Shown one piece after another: positions 17,676 through 25,885 of a stretch of 64,000 nt of DNA. Each line of letters starts with the position of its first letter. Position 1 is the stretch's first letter. Under the pieces are notes generated by a model. The model worked only from the letters and a program-made list of their open reading frames with translations, did no database searches and was not told the origin of the DNA. Source of the stretch: Albitalea sp966211955 (lineage in GTDB: Bacteria > Pseudomonadota > Gammaproteobacteria > Burkholderiales > Burkholderiaceae_C); assembly GCA_966211955.1 (NCBI GenBank), contig CBIHOF010000002.1, forward strand, positions 1 through 64,000, given 5' to 3'. The position numbers were made by a program, and so were the translations under genes.

Positions 17676-18310
17676 TTCTTGTCTCCGAGCGTCTTGCTCG
17701 GTCGAAGCGCGGCCGCGGCCGATGCGGCCTCCGCCGCGGCCGGCGTGCCTTCGCGCGGCGTGAGCACGGCGCGCACACGACCGGCGGGCGCGCTGCTGGC
17801 GGCGCCGGCGCTGCTCGTGCTGCCGCCCGAGACACTGAACACCTCGGTGGTGTTGTCGTAGGTCACGAGGTTGCCGGTGATCTCGTCGCCGATGGATTCG
17901 CCGCGCAGGCGCCGCACCATGGCGTTGTTGACGAAGCGGATGGTGTCGGGCTTCTCGTCATATTCGAGCCGGTCGGCCTGGCCGTCGATGAACTCGTCGA
18001 CGCTGTCGCGCTTCTGCCGGAAAGTGGCCGGCCGGGCAGACGAGCCATAGGCGGTCGCGATCTTGTAGCCGTCCGGCCGCTCGCGCACTTCCACGCGGTC
18101 GGCCTTGATGACGATCGTGCCCTTGGTGATGACGACATTGCCGGAGAAGACGACCACCTGCTTCAGCAGATCGAAGTTGCCTTCCTTGTCCGCCACCACG
18201 TTCAGCGGCTTGGCACGGTCCGACTTTTCGGCGTGGACCGGGGCACCAAGAGCGAGCGCGAGCGAAACGGCGGCCAGCGTGCGGAGGGTGGTGGAGAGGG
18301 GATGTGTCAT
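17672..18310 (-). CDS. lptA: LPS transport periplasmic protein LptA
   Basis: A 212-residue exported protein forming the periplasmic LPS bridge. A signal peptide (residues 1-26, ending APVHA) precedes the OstA beta-jellyroll: PLNVVADKEGNFDLLKQVVVFSGNVVITKGTIVIKADRVEV, then a VDEFIDGQADRLEYDEKPDTI repeat and DEITGNLVTYDNTTEVFSV. A low-complexity Ala/Ser tail follows. The ATG at 18310 was chosen because the signal peptide starts there; upstream codons lack similarity. lptC, usually directly upstream, is not here: a TetR gene is. Confidence 0.94.
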
Positions 18311-18368
18311 AGAGGCATGAAACTTGCAGGCCATTCTAGCCCGAAGACTTTGGCCGATTGGCGAAATA

Positions 18369-19019
18369 TCAGGCCGTCGCTTGGAGCATTGCCGGTGCGG
18401 CCGTGAGATACGCCCGGGTGAGGTGGACGATCTCGTCCGTCGCGCGCGCGAGCGACACATGACGCGGGTGGTCGTAGACCACGGCGTGGACGAGCGCATG
18501 CAGCGAGTGCATCAGCACGTAGATGGCCAAGTCCAGGTCCGCCACGTGGATCTCCGACGCGTAGCGAGACAGCAGGTCACGGATCTGGGCGCTGATCTTC
18601 GCCTCGACCTCGACGTGGTCGTCCAGCGTGTCCAGGCCGGCGAGTTGCATCTCCAGCACGCGGTGCAGGCCGGCTTCCATCTTGTGCGCGTCCACGAGGC
18701 CGGTGATGACGCAGCGCAGTGCCTCGTCGAGCGTCAGTCCAGCGCACTTCGTCAGCACCCGCTCCACGAACTCGTCCATCCGGCGGGCGTGCCGGTCGTG
18801 CAGCGCGGCGATGAGCGAATCCTTGTTCGGGAAGTACTGGTACAGCGAGCCGACACTCACGCCGGCCCGTTCCGCGACGAGGTTGGTGTTGGTCGCCGCA
18901 TAGCCGCGCTCGACCAGGATGCGAGCCGCCGCGTCCAGGATCGCGTCGAAAGTCGCCTGCGAGCGGGCCTGGCGAGGCGATTTTCTCGGGGCGATCGGCG
19001 TGCGGACGGTGGTCTTCAT
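18369..19019 (-). CDS. TetR-family transcriptional regulator
   Basis: A 216-residue regulator. The N-terminal helix-turn-helix (FDAILDAAARILVERGYAATNTNLVAERAGVSVGSLYQYFPNKDSLI) is classic TetR/AcrR; the C-terminal ligand domain is helical with a conserved-looking YVLMHSLHALVHAVVYDHP stretch. Start at 19019, where the basic arm MKTTVRTPIAPRKSPRQARS leads into the HTH. Divergent from the darcynin gene, with an operator-like palindrome between them. Its stop is 58 bases before lptA, so read-through into the lpt operon is possible. Confidence 0.9.
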   Translation of the reverse strand: MKTTVRTPIAPRKSPRQARSQATFDAILDAAARILVERGYAATNTNLVAERAGVSVGSLYQYFPNKDSLIAALHDRHARRMDEFVERVLTKCAGLTLDEALRCVITGLVDAHKMEAGLHRVLEMQLAGLDTLDDHVEVEAKISAQIRDLLSRYASEIHVADLDLAIYVLMHSLHALVHAVVYDHPRHVSLARATDEIVHLTRAYLTAAPAMLQATA

Positions 19020-19031
19020 GGTCTTGATCGA

Positions 19032-19064
19032 ATGCGAGTTGGAAATACGAGCAAACACTCGCAT
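19032..19064. promoter_or_regulatory. Probable TetR operator (inverted repeat plus extra half-site)
   Basis: ATACGAG (19045-19051) and CTCGCAT (19058-19064) form an inverted repeat with a six-base spacer and one mismatch; a third half-site ATGCGAG lies at 19032-19038 in direct orientation. It begins 13 bases upstream of the TetR start and ends 45 bases before the darcynin start, the expected place for a self-regulated divergent operator. Confidence 0.6.
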
Positions 19065-19108
19065 AGTTTCGGCCATGCCGCGCTGCGGCGTCAACCGACC
19101 GCATTCCC

Positions 19109-19468
19109 ATGCCCGTCCCCTACACCGTCTTCATGCTGCTGCAGGCCACGCCCCACTGGCTGGCGCTGGACCGCGAGCAGCGCGATGCCCTGCGCGACGA
19201 TGCCTTGTCGCGCGTTTTCAATCACTTTCCGGACGTGACGCTGCGCTTCTTCGACGCGAGCGCCTTTCACGGCCGCTGCTCGGAAGTGCTGGTGTGGGAG
19301 ACGGGCGACCTGCCCGAGTACCGCGAGGCGCTGGACGCCCTGCGCTCGCACGACTTGCTGGGCAAGCCGTGCTTCGAGGTGGTGGATGTGATTGCGTCGG
19401 TGGCCGAGACCTGGCCATCGACCACCGCTGCGACGAACGTCGCGCCGGCCCGTGCGGGCGTGTTCTGA
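19109..19468 (+). CDS. Darcynin-family protein
   Basis: A 119-residue small cytosolic protein. The start VPYTVFMLLQATPHWLALDREQR and the WETGDLPEYREALDALRSHDLLGKPCFEVVDV segment match darcynin proteins, a ferredoxin-fold-like (dimeric alpha/beta barrel-like) family with no settled biochemical role. It is divergent from a TetR regulator with an intervening palindrome and so is probably that regulator's target. It has a short Ala/Thr-rich tail (TTAATNVAPARAGVF). Confidence 0.75.
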   Translation: MPVPYTVFMLLQATPHWLALDREQRDALRDDALSRVFNHFPDVTLRFFDASAFHGRCSEVLVWETGDLPEYREALDALRSHDLLGKPCFEVVDVIASVAETWPSTTAATNVAPARAGVF

Positions 19469-19505
19469 GAGCGGCGCGCGAAAGGGCGCGGAAGCGCCCG
19501 CCGAG

Positions 19506-20150
19506 TCACGCGGCCTTGCGGACCTTGCCGATCAGGTGGTCAGCCACCACCAGCATGCCATCGGTGGAGCCGGCCAGTGCGCCCGAGGTGAAGTAGCGCC
19601 CCTGCACGCCGATCGCCGGCACGCCGTCGATCTTGTAGTCGGCAGCCAGCCGCACGGCCTGGCGGGCCTTGGTCTGCACGCTGAACGAGTTGAAGTGCTC
19701 CATGAACTTGGCCGAGTCCACGCCGTTCTGCTGCATGAACGCGCCGATCTCCGCCGGGTTGTCCATCTTCTGGTGCCCGTTGTGGATGGCGTAGAAGACC
19801 TTGCGGTGCATGGTGGGGATGAGGCCCATCTCGTCGAGCGCGTAGAAGATCTTCTGGTGCGCGACGAACGGCTCGGCTCGGAAGGCCACGGGCACGCGGC
19901 GAAACACGACATCGGCCGGAAGCTTCTTCTGCCACGCGTCCAGCGAGGGCTCGAAATGGTTGCAGTGCGGGCAGCCATACCAGAAGAACTCGATCACCTC
20001 GATCTTGCCCGGCGGCACTTGCAAAGGCTGGTTCAGCTTGACGTAGTGGGTGCCTTCGACCGGCGCACCCTGGGCGGATGCGATGCCCGACCAGCCGGCG
20101 GCGGCGACACCGGCCACCAGGGCCTGGGCAGAAAACTCTCGACGATTCAT
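19506..20150 (-). CDS. dsbA: Thiol:disulfide interchange protein DsbA
   Basis: A 214-residue periplasmic oxidase that introduces disulfides. The catalytic CPHC is at residues 60-63 in FFWYGCPHCNHF, the cis-Pro is in DGVPAIGV, and length matches E. coli DsbA (208). The signal sequence begins MNRREFSAQALVAG, a twin-arginine-like RRxF start unlike the usual DsbA SRP-type signal; it is followed by a moderately hydrophobic helix and ASAQ cleavage. Third gene of argS-SPOR-dsbA on the minus strand, a conserved Burkholderiales order. Confidence 0.94.
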   Translation of the reverse strand: MNRREFSAQALVAGVAAAGWSGIASAQGAPVEGTHYVKLNQPLQVPPGKIEVIEFFWYGCPHCNHFEPSLDAWQKKLPADVVFRRVPVAFRAEPFVAHQKIFYALDEMGLIPTMHRKVFYAIHNGHQKMDNPAEIGAFMQQNGVDSAKFMEHFNSFSVQTKARQAVRLAADYKIDGVPAIGVQGRYFTSGALAGSTDGMLVVADHLIGKVRKAA

Positions 20151-20216
20151 CGTTCTTCCTTGAAAGGCTTGGGACGCCATCAGCAGAGTGCCGCCCGGTG
20201 GACTTGGTTCAACCGC

Positions 20217-20918
20217 TCAGCGCTGGACCCTCACCAGCGAGGACTCCATGCCGGCGGCATCGAGCTTTTCCTTCGCCGAATCGGCTTCTTCCTTGCGGTC
20301 GAACGGACCCACGCGCACGCGGTACACGGTGCGGCCCGCCTGCTCGCGCTCGGTCACCTTGGCGCCCATGCCCATCATCGTGAGCTTGGCGCGCTGGGCA
20401 TCGGCGTCTTCGGGCCGGGCGTAGGCGCCGACCTGCACGTAGAAGCTGAACGGATCCGCACCCGGTTTGGTGGACGTGCTGACCGCTGCCGTCTGGCCGG
20501 CGGGCTTGTCAGCCAGGATGTCGGCCGGGTCGCGCTTGGCCACAGCCGGGCGCGACGCTGCTGCGGCCGGGCCGAAGCTCGGGGAGGTGCCAGTGGCCGG
20601 CACTTGCTGGGGTGCAGTCGTGGGAGCTGTGGCCACGGGGGGCGACGGCAGCGGTGCGGTCGCCGAGCCGGGCACCACACCCGAGGCGGCGTTCATGTTC
20701 GGCTTGGCCGGGTTCTTGCCGTGCAGCGGCGCGTTGGGGTCCCAGTTCTTGTTCTTCTCCGCTTCGGCCGCGTCTTGCTCCGCCGTGCGCTGGGGCACCT
20801 TGTTGACGAAGGGCACCGGCACCTTGGTGACGTACAAGGCCACGCCGAGCGCCACCGCCAGGCCGACCATCAGGCCCACGATCAGGCCCATCACGAAACC
20901 GCCACGTTGAAATTTCAT
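20217..20918 (-). CDS. SPOR-domain protein (FtsN-like)
   Basis: A 233-residue bitopic inner-membrane protein: short cytoplasmic N-terminus, one helix (about residues 9-31, GFVMGLIVGLMVGLAVALGVAL), a Pro/Ala-rich periplasmic linker, and a C-terminal SPOR domain (FYVQVGAYARPEDADAQRAKLTMMGMGAKV...YRVRVGPFDRKEEADSAKEKL) that binds denuded septal peptidoglycan. The architecture equals FtsN. Its start is 17 bases after the argS stop. The start at 20918 was preferred over 20939 because of a conserved MKFQRGG onset. Confidence 0.88.
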   Translation of the reverse strand: MKFQRGGFVMGLIVGLMVGLAVALGVALYVTKVPVPFVNKVPQRTAEQDAAEAEKNKNWDPNAPLHGKNPAKPNMNAASGVVPGSATAPLPSPPVATAPTTAPQQVPATGTSPSFGPAAAASRPAVAKRDPADILADKPAGQTAAVSTSTKPGADPFSFYVQVGAYARPEDADAQRAKLTMMGMGAKVTEREQAGRTVYRVRVGPFDRKEEADSAKEKLDAAGMESSLVRVQR

Positions 20919-20935
20919 CGGGTCTCTTCCAGTCA

Positions 20936-22624
20936 TCACATCTTTTCCGGGGCGCTCACGCCGAGCACCGAGAACGCATTCTTGAGCACCTGGCGCGTCG
21001 CGGCGAGCAAGGCGATGCGCGCACGCGTCAACGCCGCATCATCCTCGACGAGGAAACGCACTTCCGCGTAATACGAGTGGTAGGCGCTCGCGAGCTTGCG
21101 GGCGTAGAAGGCGATGTCATGCGGCGCGAGGCCGGCCGCGGCGTTGGCCAGCACATTGGGGAAATCGGCCAGCTCCAGCATGAGCGAGAGTTCGACCGGC
21201 TGGGTGAGCAACGCGAGATCGGCCTGGGCGAGTGCCGCTTCATCGCCGCCCATCTCGGCCACCCACTTCTGGATCACCGAGCAGATGCGCGCGTGCGCGT
21301 ACTGCACGTAGTACACCGGGTTGTTGTTGTCCTGCTCGAGCGCGAGGTCCACGTCGAACACGAACTCGGTATCGGCCTTGCGGCTGATGAGGAAGAAACG
21401 CACGGCATCCCGGCTCGTCCACTCGATCAGCTCGCGCAAGGTCACGTAGCCTCCGGTGCGCTTGGAGATCTTCACCTCCTCGCCGCCCTTCATCACCGTG
21501 ATCATCTTGTAGAGCAGGTAGTCGGGGTAGCCCTTGGGGATGCCCACGCCGGCCGCCTGCAGCCCGGCGCGCACCCGCGCGATGGTCCCGTGGTGGTCGG
21601 TGCCCTGCACGTTGATGACCTGGCCGAAGCCGCGTTCCCACTTGGTGACGTGGTAGGCCACGTCGGGCAGGAAGTAGGTGTACGTGCCGTCGGACTTGCG
21701 CATCACGCGGTCCTTGTCGTCGCCGTACTCGGTGGTGCGCAGCCACAGCGCACCGTCCTGTTCGAAGGTCTTGCCGGACTTCCCAAGCAGCGCCACCGTC
21801 TGCTCGACACGGCCTTCGGTGTAGAGGCTGGATTCAAGGTAGTAGGTGTCGAAGTGCACGCCGAAGGCCTGCAAGTCCAGGTCCTGCTCGTGGCGCAGGT
21901 AGGCGACGGCAAACTGGCGGATGCTGTCGAGGTCGTCAGGATTGCCCGAGGCTGTGAACGACCGGTCATCGGCCTTCACCGTCTTGCCTGCCATGAAGTC
22001 TTCGGCGATGGCCTGGATGTAGTCGCCGTTGTAGGCGTTCTCGGGCCAGCCTTCATCGCCGGGCTTCCTGCCCTGGATGCGCAGCTGCGTGGACGTGGCG
22101 AGCGTGGCGATCTGCACGCCGGCGTCGTTGTAGTAGAACTCGCGCGATACGTCGCAGCCCTGTGATTCCAACAGGTTGCTCACCGAATCGCCGAGCGCGG
22201 CATTGCGGCCATGCCCCACGTGCAACGGGCCGGTCGGGTTGGCAGAGACGAACTCCACCATCACGCGTCTGCCGTTCTTCGGCTGGTGGCCGAAATGCTC
22301 GGCGGCGGCGAGCACCTCGCCCACCACCGCCTGCTTGGCCGCCGCAGACAGCCGCAGGTTGATGAACCCGGGGCCGGCGATCTCGGCGGACGACACATAG
22401 CGCTTGGCCGCATCGTGTCGCTGGAAGGCATCGATCAACGCCTGCGCGACCTCGCGCGGGTTCTTCTTCAGCGGCTTGGCCAACTGCATGGCCGCGGTGA
22501 CGGCGAGGTCACCATGCGCTGCTTGCTTGGGGGATTCGAACGCGGCGGGAACCGTCGCGCCGGGGCTGACTTCCTGGATGGCTTCGGAAAGCGCAACCAA
22601 GAGCGCCTGTTTGGCTTCAATCAT
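20936..22624 (-). CDS. argS: Arginine--tRNA ligase
   Basis: A 562-residue class I aminoacyl-tRNA synthetase. The Add-1 N-terminal domain precedes SANPTGPLHVGHGRNAALGDS, which holds the HVGHG form of the HIGH motif; KISKRTGGYVTLREL stands where KMSKS is expected, as common in ArgS; the C-terminal anticodon-binding DALR domain (YVQYAHARICSVI...LRKLASAYHSYYAEVR) is complete. The ATG at 22624 gives family length; the frame is open to 22729 without similarity. First gene of argS-SPOR-dsbA. Confidence 0.97.
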   Translation of the reverse strand: MIEAKQALLVALSEAIQEVSPGATVPAAFESPKQAAHGDLAVTAAMQLAKPLKKNPREVAQALIDAFQRHDAAKRYVSSAEIAGPGFINLRLSAAAKQAVVGEVLAAAEHFGHQPKNGRRVMVEFVSANPTGPLHVGHGRNAALGDSVSNLLESQGCDVSREFYYNDAGVQIATLATSTQLRIQGRKPGDEGWPENAYNGDYIQAIAEDFMAGKTVKADDRSFTASGNPDDLDSIRQFAVAYLRHEQDLDLQAFGVHFDTYYLESSLYTEGRVEQTVALLGKSGKTFEQDGALWLRTTEYGDDKDRVMRKSDGTYTYFLPDVAYHVTKWERGFGQVINVQGTDHHGTIARVRAGLQAAGVGIPKGYPDYLLYKMITVMKGGEEVKISKRTGGYVTLRELIEWTSRDAVRFFLISRKADTEFVFDVDLALEQDNNNPVYYVQYAHARICSVIQKWVAEMGGDEAALAQADLALLTQPVELSLMLELADFPNVLANAAAGLAPHDIAFYARKLASAYHSYYAEVRFLVEDDAALTRARIALLAATRQVLKNAFSVLGVSAPEKM

Positions 22625-22855
22625 GGGGCCGGATTTTAGGGCGAGGATGCGCACCGGCCGATCCGCTCGCGCGGGCATTGCCGCAAACGAACCCGCGCGG
22701 TAACCCTTTCGCCGACCCCGCAGATACAAGCGGTTGCGACATGCCTGCTCGCCCTAGCGCACGATGAGCGGGTCTTTTGTGCTGTTGTTCGGCCAGCACG
22801 AGGACGCTGGTCCGGGCAAAGTCGCCACGCCGGTGTGTTCCGGCCGAAACTCGCC

Positions 22856-24211
22856 ATGCTCAACCCGCCCCAAACCGCCGATCTGCCCCTGGAGCCTCCA
22901 GAACTGCCCGTGCAAATCGGCAAATACCGCGTCTTGCGCAAGCTGGGTGAGGGAGCGACCAGCGAAGTGTTTCTTTGCCACGACGACTTCAATGATCGCG
23001 ACGTGGCGATCAAGCGCGTTCGCGTCACCAACGACGACCCGGTCGACGGCCGCTACTCCGAGCGATTCTTCAATGCAGAGGCTGCGCTCGTGGGCCGCCT
23101 GCAGCACCCGAACGTCGTCAAGATCTTCGACGCGGTGGTCGAGCCCGAGCAGGCCTACCTCGTCATGGAATACGTGGCGGGCAGCACCTTGCGGCCCTTC
23201 TGCCGTGCCGACCAGCTGCTGTCGCTCGAGCTCATCGTCGAAATCGGCTTCAAGTGCGCGATGGCGCTGGGCTACGTGTACCGGCAGGGGCTCATCCACC
23301 GCGACGTGAAGCCGGCCAACCTGCTGGTGGTGCTCAACAACGGCGCCATCACCGACGTGAAGATCACCGACTTCGGCAGCGTGCTCAACCTTGCGTCGGA
23401 CGTGACGCAGGTCTATCGCGTGGGGTCGCTCGCCTACATGTCGCCCGAGCAGCTCGATGGCGGCACGCTCGATTGCCGCGCCGACATGTACTCGCTCGGT
23501 GCCGTGCTGTACCACCTCATCGCCGGGCGTCCGCCCTTCGATGCGCAGGTGCAGTCGGCGATGATGAACCAGATCTACAACCAGCAGCCGGTGCCGCTCA
23601 CGGGCTTGCGCTCGGGGCTGGCCGACGCGGTGGACCAGGTCATCCAGCGCGCGCTCGCCAAGAACCCGACGATGCGCTACGAGAACTGGGAAGAATTCGC
23701 CCAGGCCTTGTCATCGCTCATCGTCAACCACGAGGTGCCCCGCGGGCAGCTGCAGGGCGTGCTCGATTCCGAGCGCTTCAACCTGCTGCGCTCGCTCGAC
23801 TTCTTCACGAGCTTCGGCGACGTGGAGCTCTGGGAGGTGGTGCACCGCGCCAAGTGGCAGCGCTTTTCCTTCGGCCATGCGCTGTACCGCAAGGGCGAGG
23901 AGGGCACGAGCTTCCACATCATTGCGCAGGGCGAGGTCGAGGTGTTTCGCGATGGCCTCAAGGTGGCGCAGCTGGGCTCGGGCACCTCGGTGGGCGAGAT
24001 GGCTTACCTCGCGCCGAGCCCCGAGCTTCGCCGCCACAGCACGGATGTGATCGTGACCGAGTCGGCGACCACCATCTCCTTCACGCCGGACACGCTGGCG
24101 CAGGTCAGCCCGGGCTGCCGGCATCACTTCGACGAAGCCTTCATCCGCGTGCTGGTGCGACGCCTGCACGCCGCGCACGAAGCGCTGGCGCATCCGCGGC
24201 GCATCCTCTGA
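22856..24211 (+). CDS. Serine/threonine protein kinase fused to a cyclic nucleotide-binding domain
   Basis: A 451-residue soluble two-domain protein. Residues 24-285 are a Hanks-type kinase: LGEGATSEVFL glycine loop, catalytic Lys53 (VAIK), HRDVKPANLL (148-157), DFG (172-174) and AYMSPEQL. From about residue 300 comes a cyclic-nucleotide-binding/Crp-type beta-roll (FSFGHALYRKGEEGTSFHIIAQGEVEVFRDG, GTSVGEMAYLAP). The PBC lacks the canonical Arg (GEMAYL...RRHS), so ligand binding is uncertain. No transmembrane helix, unlike PknB-type receptors. Start: ATG at 22856; an in-frame GTG at 22835 is possible. No phosphatase gene adjoins. Confidence 0.9.
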   Translation: MLNPPQTADLPLEPPELPVQIGKYRVLRKLGEGATSEVFLCHDDFNDRDVAIKRVRVTNDDPVDGRYSERFFNAEAALVGRLQHPNVVKIFDAVVEPEQAYLVMEYVAGSTLRPFCRADQLLSLELIVEIGFKCAMALGYVYRQGLIHRDVKPANLLVVLNNGAITDVKITDFGSVLNLASDVTQVYRVGSLAYMSPEQLDGGTLDCRADMYSLGAVLYHLIAGRPPFDAQVQSAMMNQIYNQQPVPLTGLRSGLADAVDQVIQRALAKNPTMRYENWEEFAQALSSLIVNHEVPRGQLQGVLDSERFNLLRSLDFFTSFGDVELWEVVHRAKWQRFSFGHALYRKGEEGTSFHIIAQGEVEVFRDGLKVAQLGSGTSVGEMAYLAPSPELRRHSTDVIVTESATTISFTPDTLAQVSPGCRHHFDEAFIRVLVRRLHAAHEALAHPRRIL

Positions 24212-24352
24212 GTGTTCGCAGCGCCCGGGCGGCGCGGCTATCGCACCTCGCGGTCCGCCGTGTCACCAACGCTTGCGTTGTGAGTCTTGCCCCGCTCGCG
24301 GCGCAGTGATGCAATGCGCGCGGTCCATTCCGCTCACTCGAGGAGACTCACG

Positions 24353-24739
24353 ATGAAGACGCTGCTGTCCGTGCTGGTCCTGGCTTTCGGTACCTTGTCC
24401 TTCGCGGCCCATGCGGCCGATGCGGGATGTGATGCCAAGGCGACCGAGAAGAAACTGGCGGGCGCCGCCAAGACCAGCTTCATGAAGAAGTGCGAGGCCG
24501 ACGCGAGCGCCGACGCCGCCAAGGCCACCTGCGAGACGCAGGCCGGCGACAAGAAGCTGGCGGGCGCCGCGAAGAACAGCTTCGTCAAGAAGTGCGCGGC
24601 CGATGCGAAGGCCGCTGCCAAGGAAGACGCGAAGAAGACCGCGGCTGCGACGTGCGAGACGCAAGCGGGCGACAAGAAGCTTGCGGGTGCGGCCAAGAAC
24701 AGTTTCGTCAAGAAGTGCGTGGCTGACGCAGTGAAGTGA
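24353..24739 (+). CDS. PsiF-repeat periplasmic protein with three repeats
   Basis: A 128-residue exported protein. After a signal peptide (1-21, FAAHAAD) come three copies of a Cys-framed unit: C-D-A-K...KKLAGAAKTSFMKKC, then twice CETQAGDKKLAGAAKNSFVKKC, each about 24 residues, joined by Ala/Lys-rich linkers. This is the PsiF repeat known from the phosphate-starvation-inducible E. coli PsiF, which has two. Each unit begins and ends with Cys, suggesting three intra-unit disulfides in the periplasm. The second and third units are also near-identical in DNA, indicating recent duplication. Preceded by GAGGAGA as ribosome-binding site. Confidence 0.85.
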   Translation: MKTLLSVLVLAFGTLSFAAHAADAGCDAKATEKKLAGAAKTSFMKKCEADASADAAKATCETQAGDKKLAGAAKNSFVKKCAADAKAAAKEDAKKTAAATCETQAGDKKLAGAAKNSFVKKCVADAVK

Positions 24740-24827
24740 CCCACCCCCGGAGCGCCTGACGGCGCTTCCCCCTCAAGGGGGCGACGCTGGCGGACCGGCG
24801 AAGCCGGCTCCGCGGCGTCTGCTTGAT
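24739..24827 (+). repeat. Dispersed GC-rich intergenic repeat, copy 3
   Basis: Starts at the PsiF stop codon. The second half (GCTGGCGGACCGGCGAAGCCGG...CGGCGTCTGCTTGA) matches copies 1, 2 and 4; the first half has diverged (GGAGCGCCTGACGGCGCTTCC in place of AGTCGCTTCGCTCC) but keeps the pairing capacity, suggesting selection for the hairpin rather than for sequence. It lies between convergent genes. Confidence 0.7.
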
Positions 24828-24887
24828 GATGCTGCGCATGCCCGGGGCATGTCGCAGCGACAGCTCGCGCTCGGGCATCCGTCGGCA

Positions 24888-25799
24888 TCAACCGGCGCGT
24901 TTCCAGTACGACGCGTCGCCGTAGGTGTGCTTGAGGAAATCGATCCACAGCCGCACCCGCAGGGGCAGGTGCTTGGCATGCGGGAACACCGCATAAATGC
25001 CGTTGGGCGGCGCTGCAAATTCATCGAGCACGCTGACCAGCTGGCCGGCGGCCACTTCGTGCTCCACCTCCCAGGTCGAGCGCCACGCGATGCCCAGTCC
25101 CGCGACGCACCAGTCATGCAGCACCTGGCCATCGCTGCAATCGAGCCGCCCGGCCGGGCGCAGGTGCGTCACGGTGCCGTCGATGGTGAAGGCCCATCCG
25201 CGCGTCTGGCTCGCATCGCTGCTGAGCGTGAGGCATTCATGCCGGCTCAGCTCGCTCGGGTGCTGCGGCGCCCCGGCGCGCTTCAGATAGCCGGGCGATG
25301 CCACGCACAGCCGCCGGTTCTCCGCCAGCCGCACGCTCACGAGCGATGAATCAGGCAGGTCGCCCACGCGTACTGCGCAGTCCACGCCTTCGTTGACGAT
25401 GTCCACGATGCGGTCGCTCAGGTTCAGTGACAGCGACACGTCCGGATGCTGTGCGAGGAAGCCCGGCACCAGCGGCGCCACGTGACGCCGCCCGAAGCCC
25501 GCCGGTGCGGTGATGCGCAGGTGGCCACTGGCCTTCACCCCACCTGCGCTCACGCTCGCCTCGGCATTCGCCAGCTCGGCCAGAACGCGCTGGCAGTCCT
25601 CGAGAAAGGCGCTGCCTTCGTGCGTGAGCGTGATGCGCCGCGTCGTGCGCACGAGCAGCTTCACCCCCAACCGCTCTTCCAGCGCATCGATGCGCCGCCC
25701 GATGACGGCGGGCGCCACGCCCTCGGCATTGGCCGCAGCGGTGAGGCTGCCCTTGGCCGCCACCGCCACGAAGGATTCGATCTGTTTGAGCCGGGCCAT
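24888..25799 (-). CDS. LysR-family transcriptional regulator
   Basis: A 303-residue LTTR: N-terminal winged HTH (LKQIESFVAVAAKGSLTAAANAEGVAPAVIGRRIDALEERLGVKLLVRTTRRITLT) and a two-lobed effector domain (GHLRITAPAGFGRRHVAPLVPGFLAQHPDVSLSL...). It resembles the CrgA/DsdC-like subgroup common in betaproteobacteria. Divergent from the HAD-aceB pair with 86 bases between starts; in Burkholderiales a LysR gene next to aceB is common, so it probably controls that operon, but the ligand is not evident. Confidence 0.92.
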   Translation of the reverse strand: MARLKQIESFVAVAAKGSLTAAANAEGVAPAVIGRRIDALEERLGVKLLVRTTRRITLTHEGSAFLEDCQRVLAELANAEASVSAGGVKASGHLRITAPAGFGRRHVAPLVPGFLAQHPDVSLSLNLSDRIVDIVNEGVDCAVRVGDLPDSSLVSVRLAENRRLCVASPGYLKRAGAPQHPSELSRHECLTLSSDASQTRGWAFTIDGTVTHLRPAGRLDCSDGQVLHDWCVAGLGIAWRSTWEVEHEVAAGQLVSVLDEFAAPPNGIYAVFPHAKHLPLRVRLWIDFLKHTYGDASYWKRAG

Positions 25800-25885
25800 G
25801 GGCGCAGATTACCTGCGACCAGGGTTGGAATCAATCGCGTTGGGGTTACTTAATCGCCGCGCGAGTCGCGAATACAGTCACGACC

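Noticed and set aside
19486..19501. GGGCGC/GCGCCC hairpin between darcynin and dsbA
   Set aside because: Stem is good but there is no T-run on either strand, so I do not call it a terminator.
24528..24717. Direct repeats that could suggest a CRISPR-like array
   Set aside because: They are in-frame coding repeats of the PsiF protein, only two near-identical units, without spacers of uniform length.
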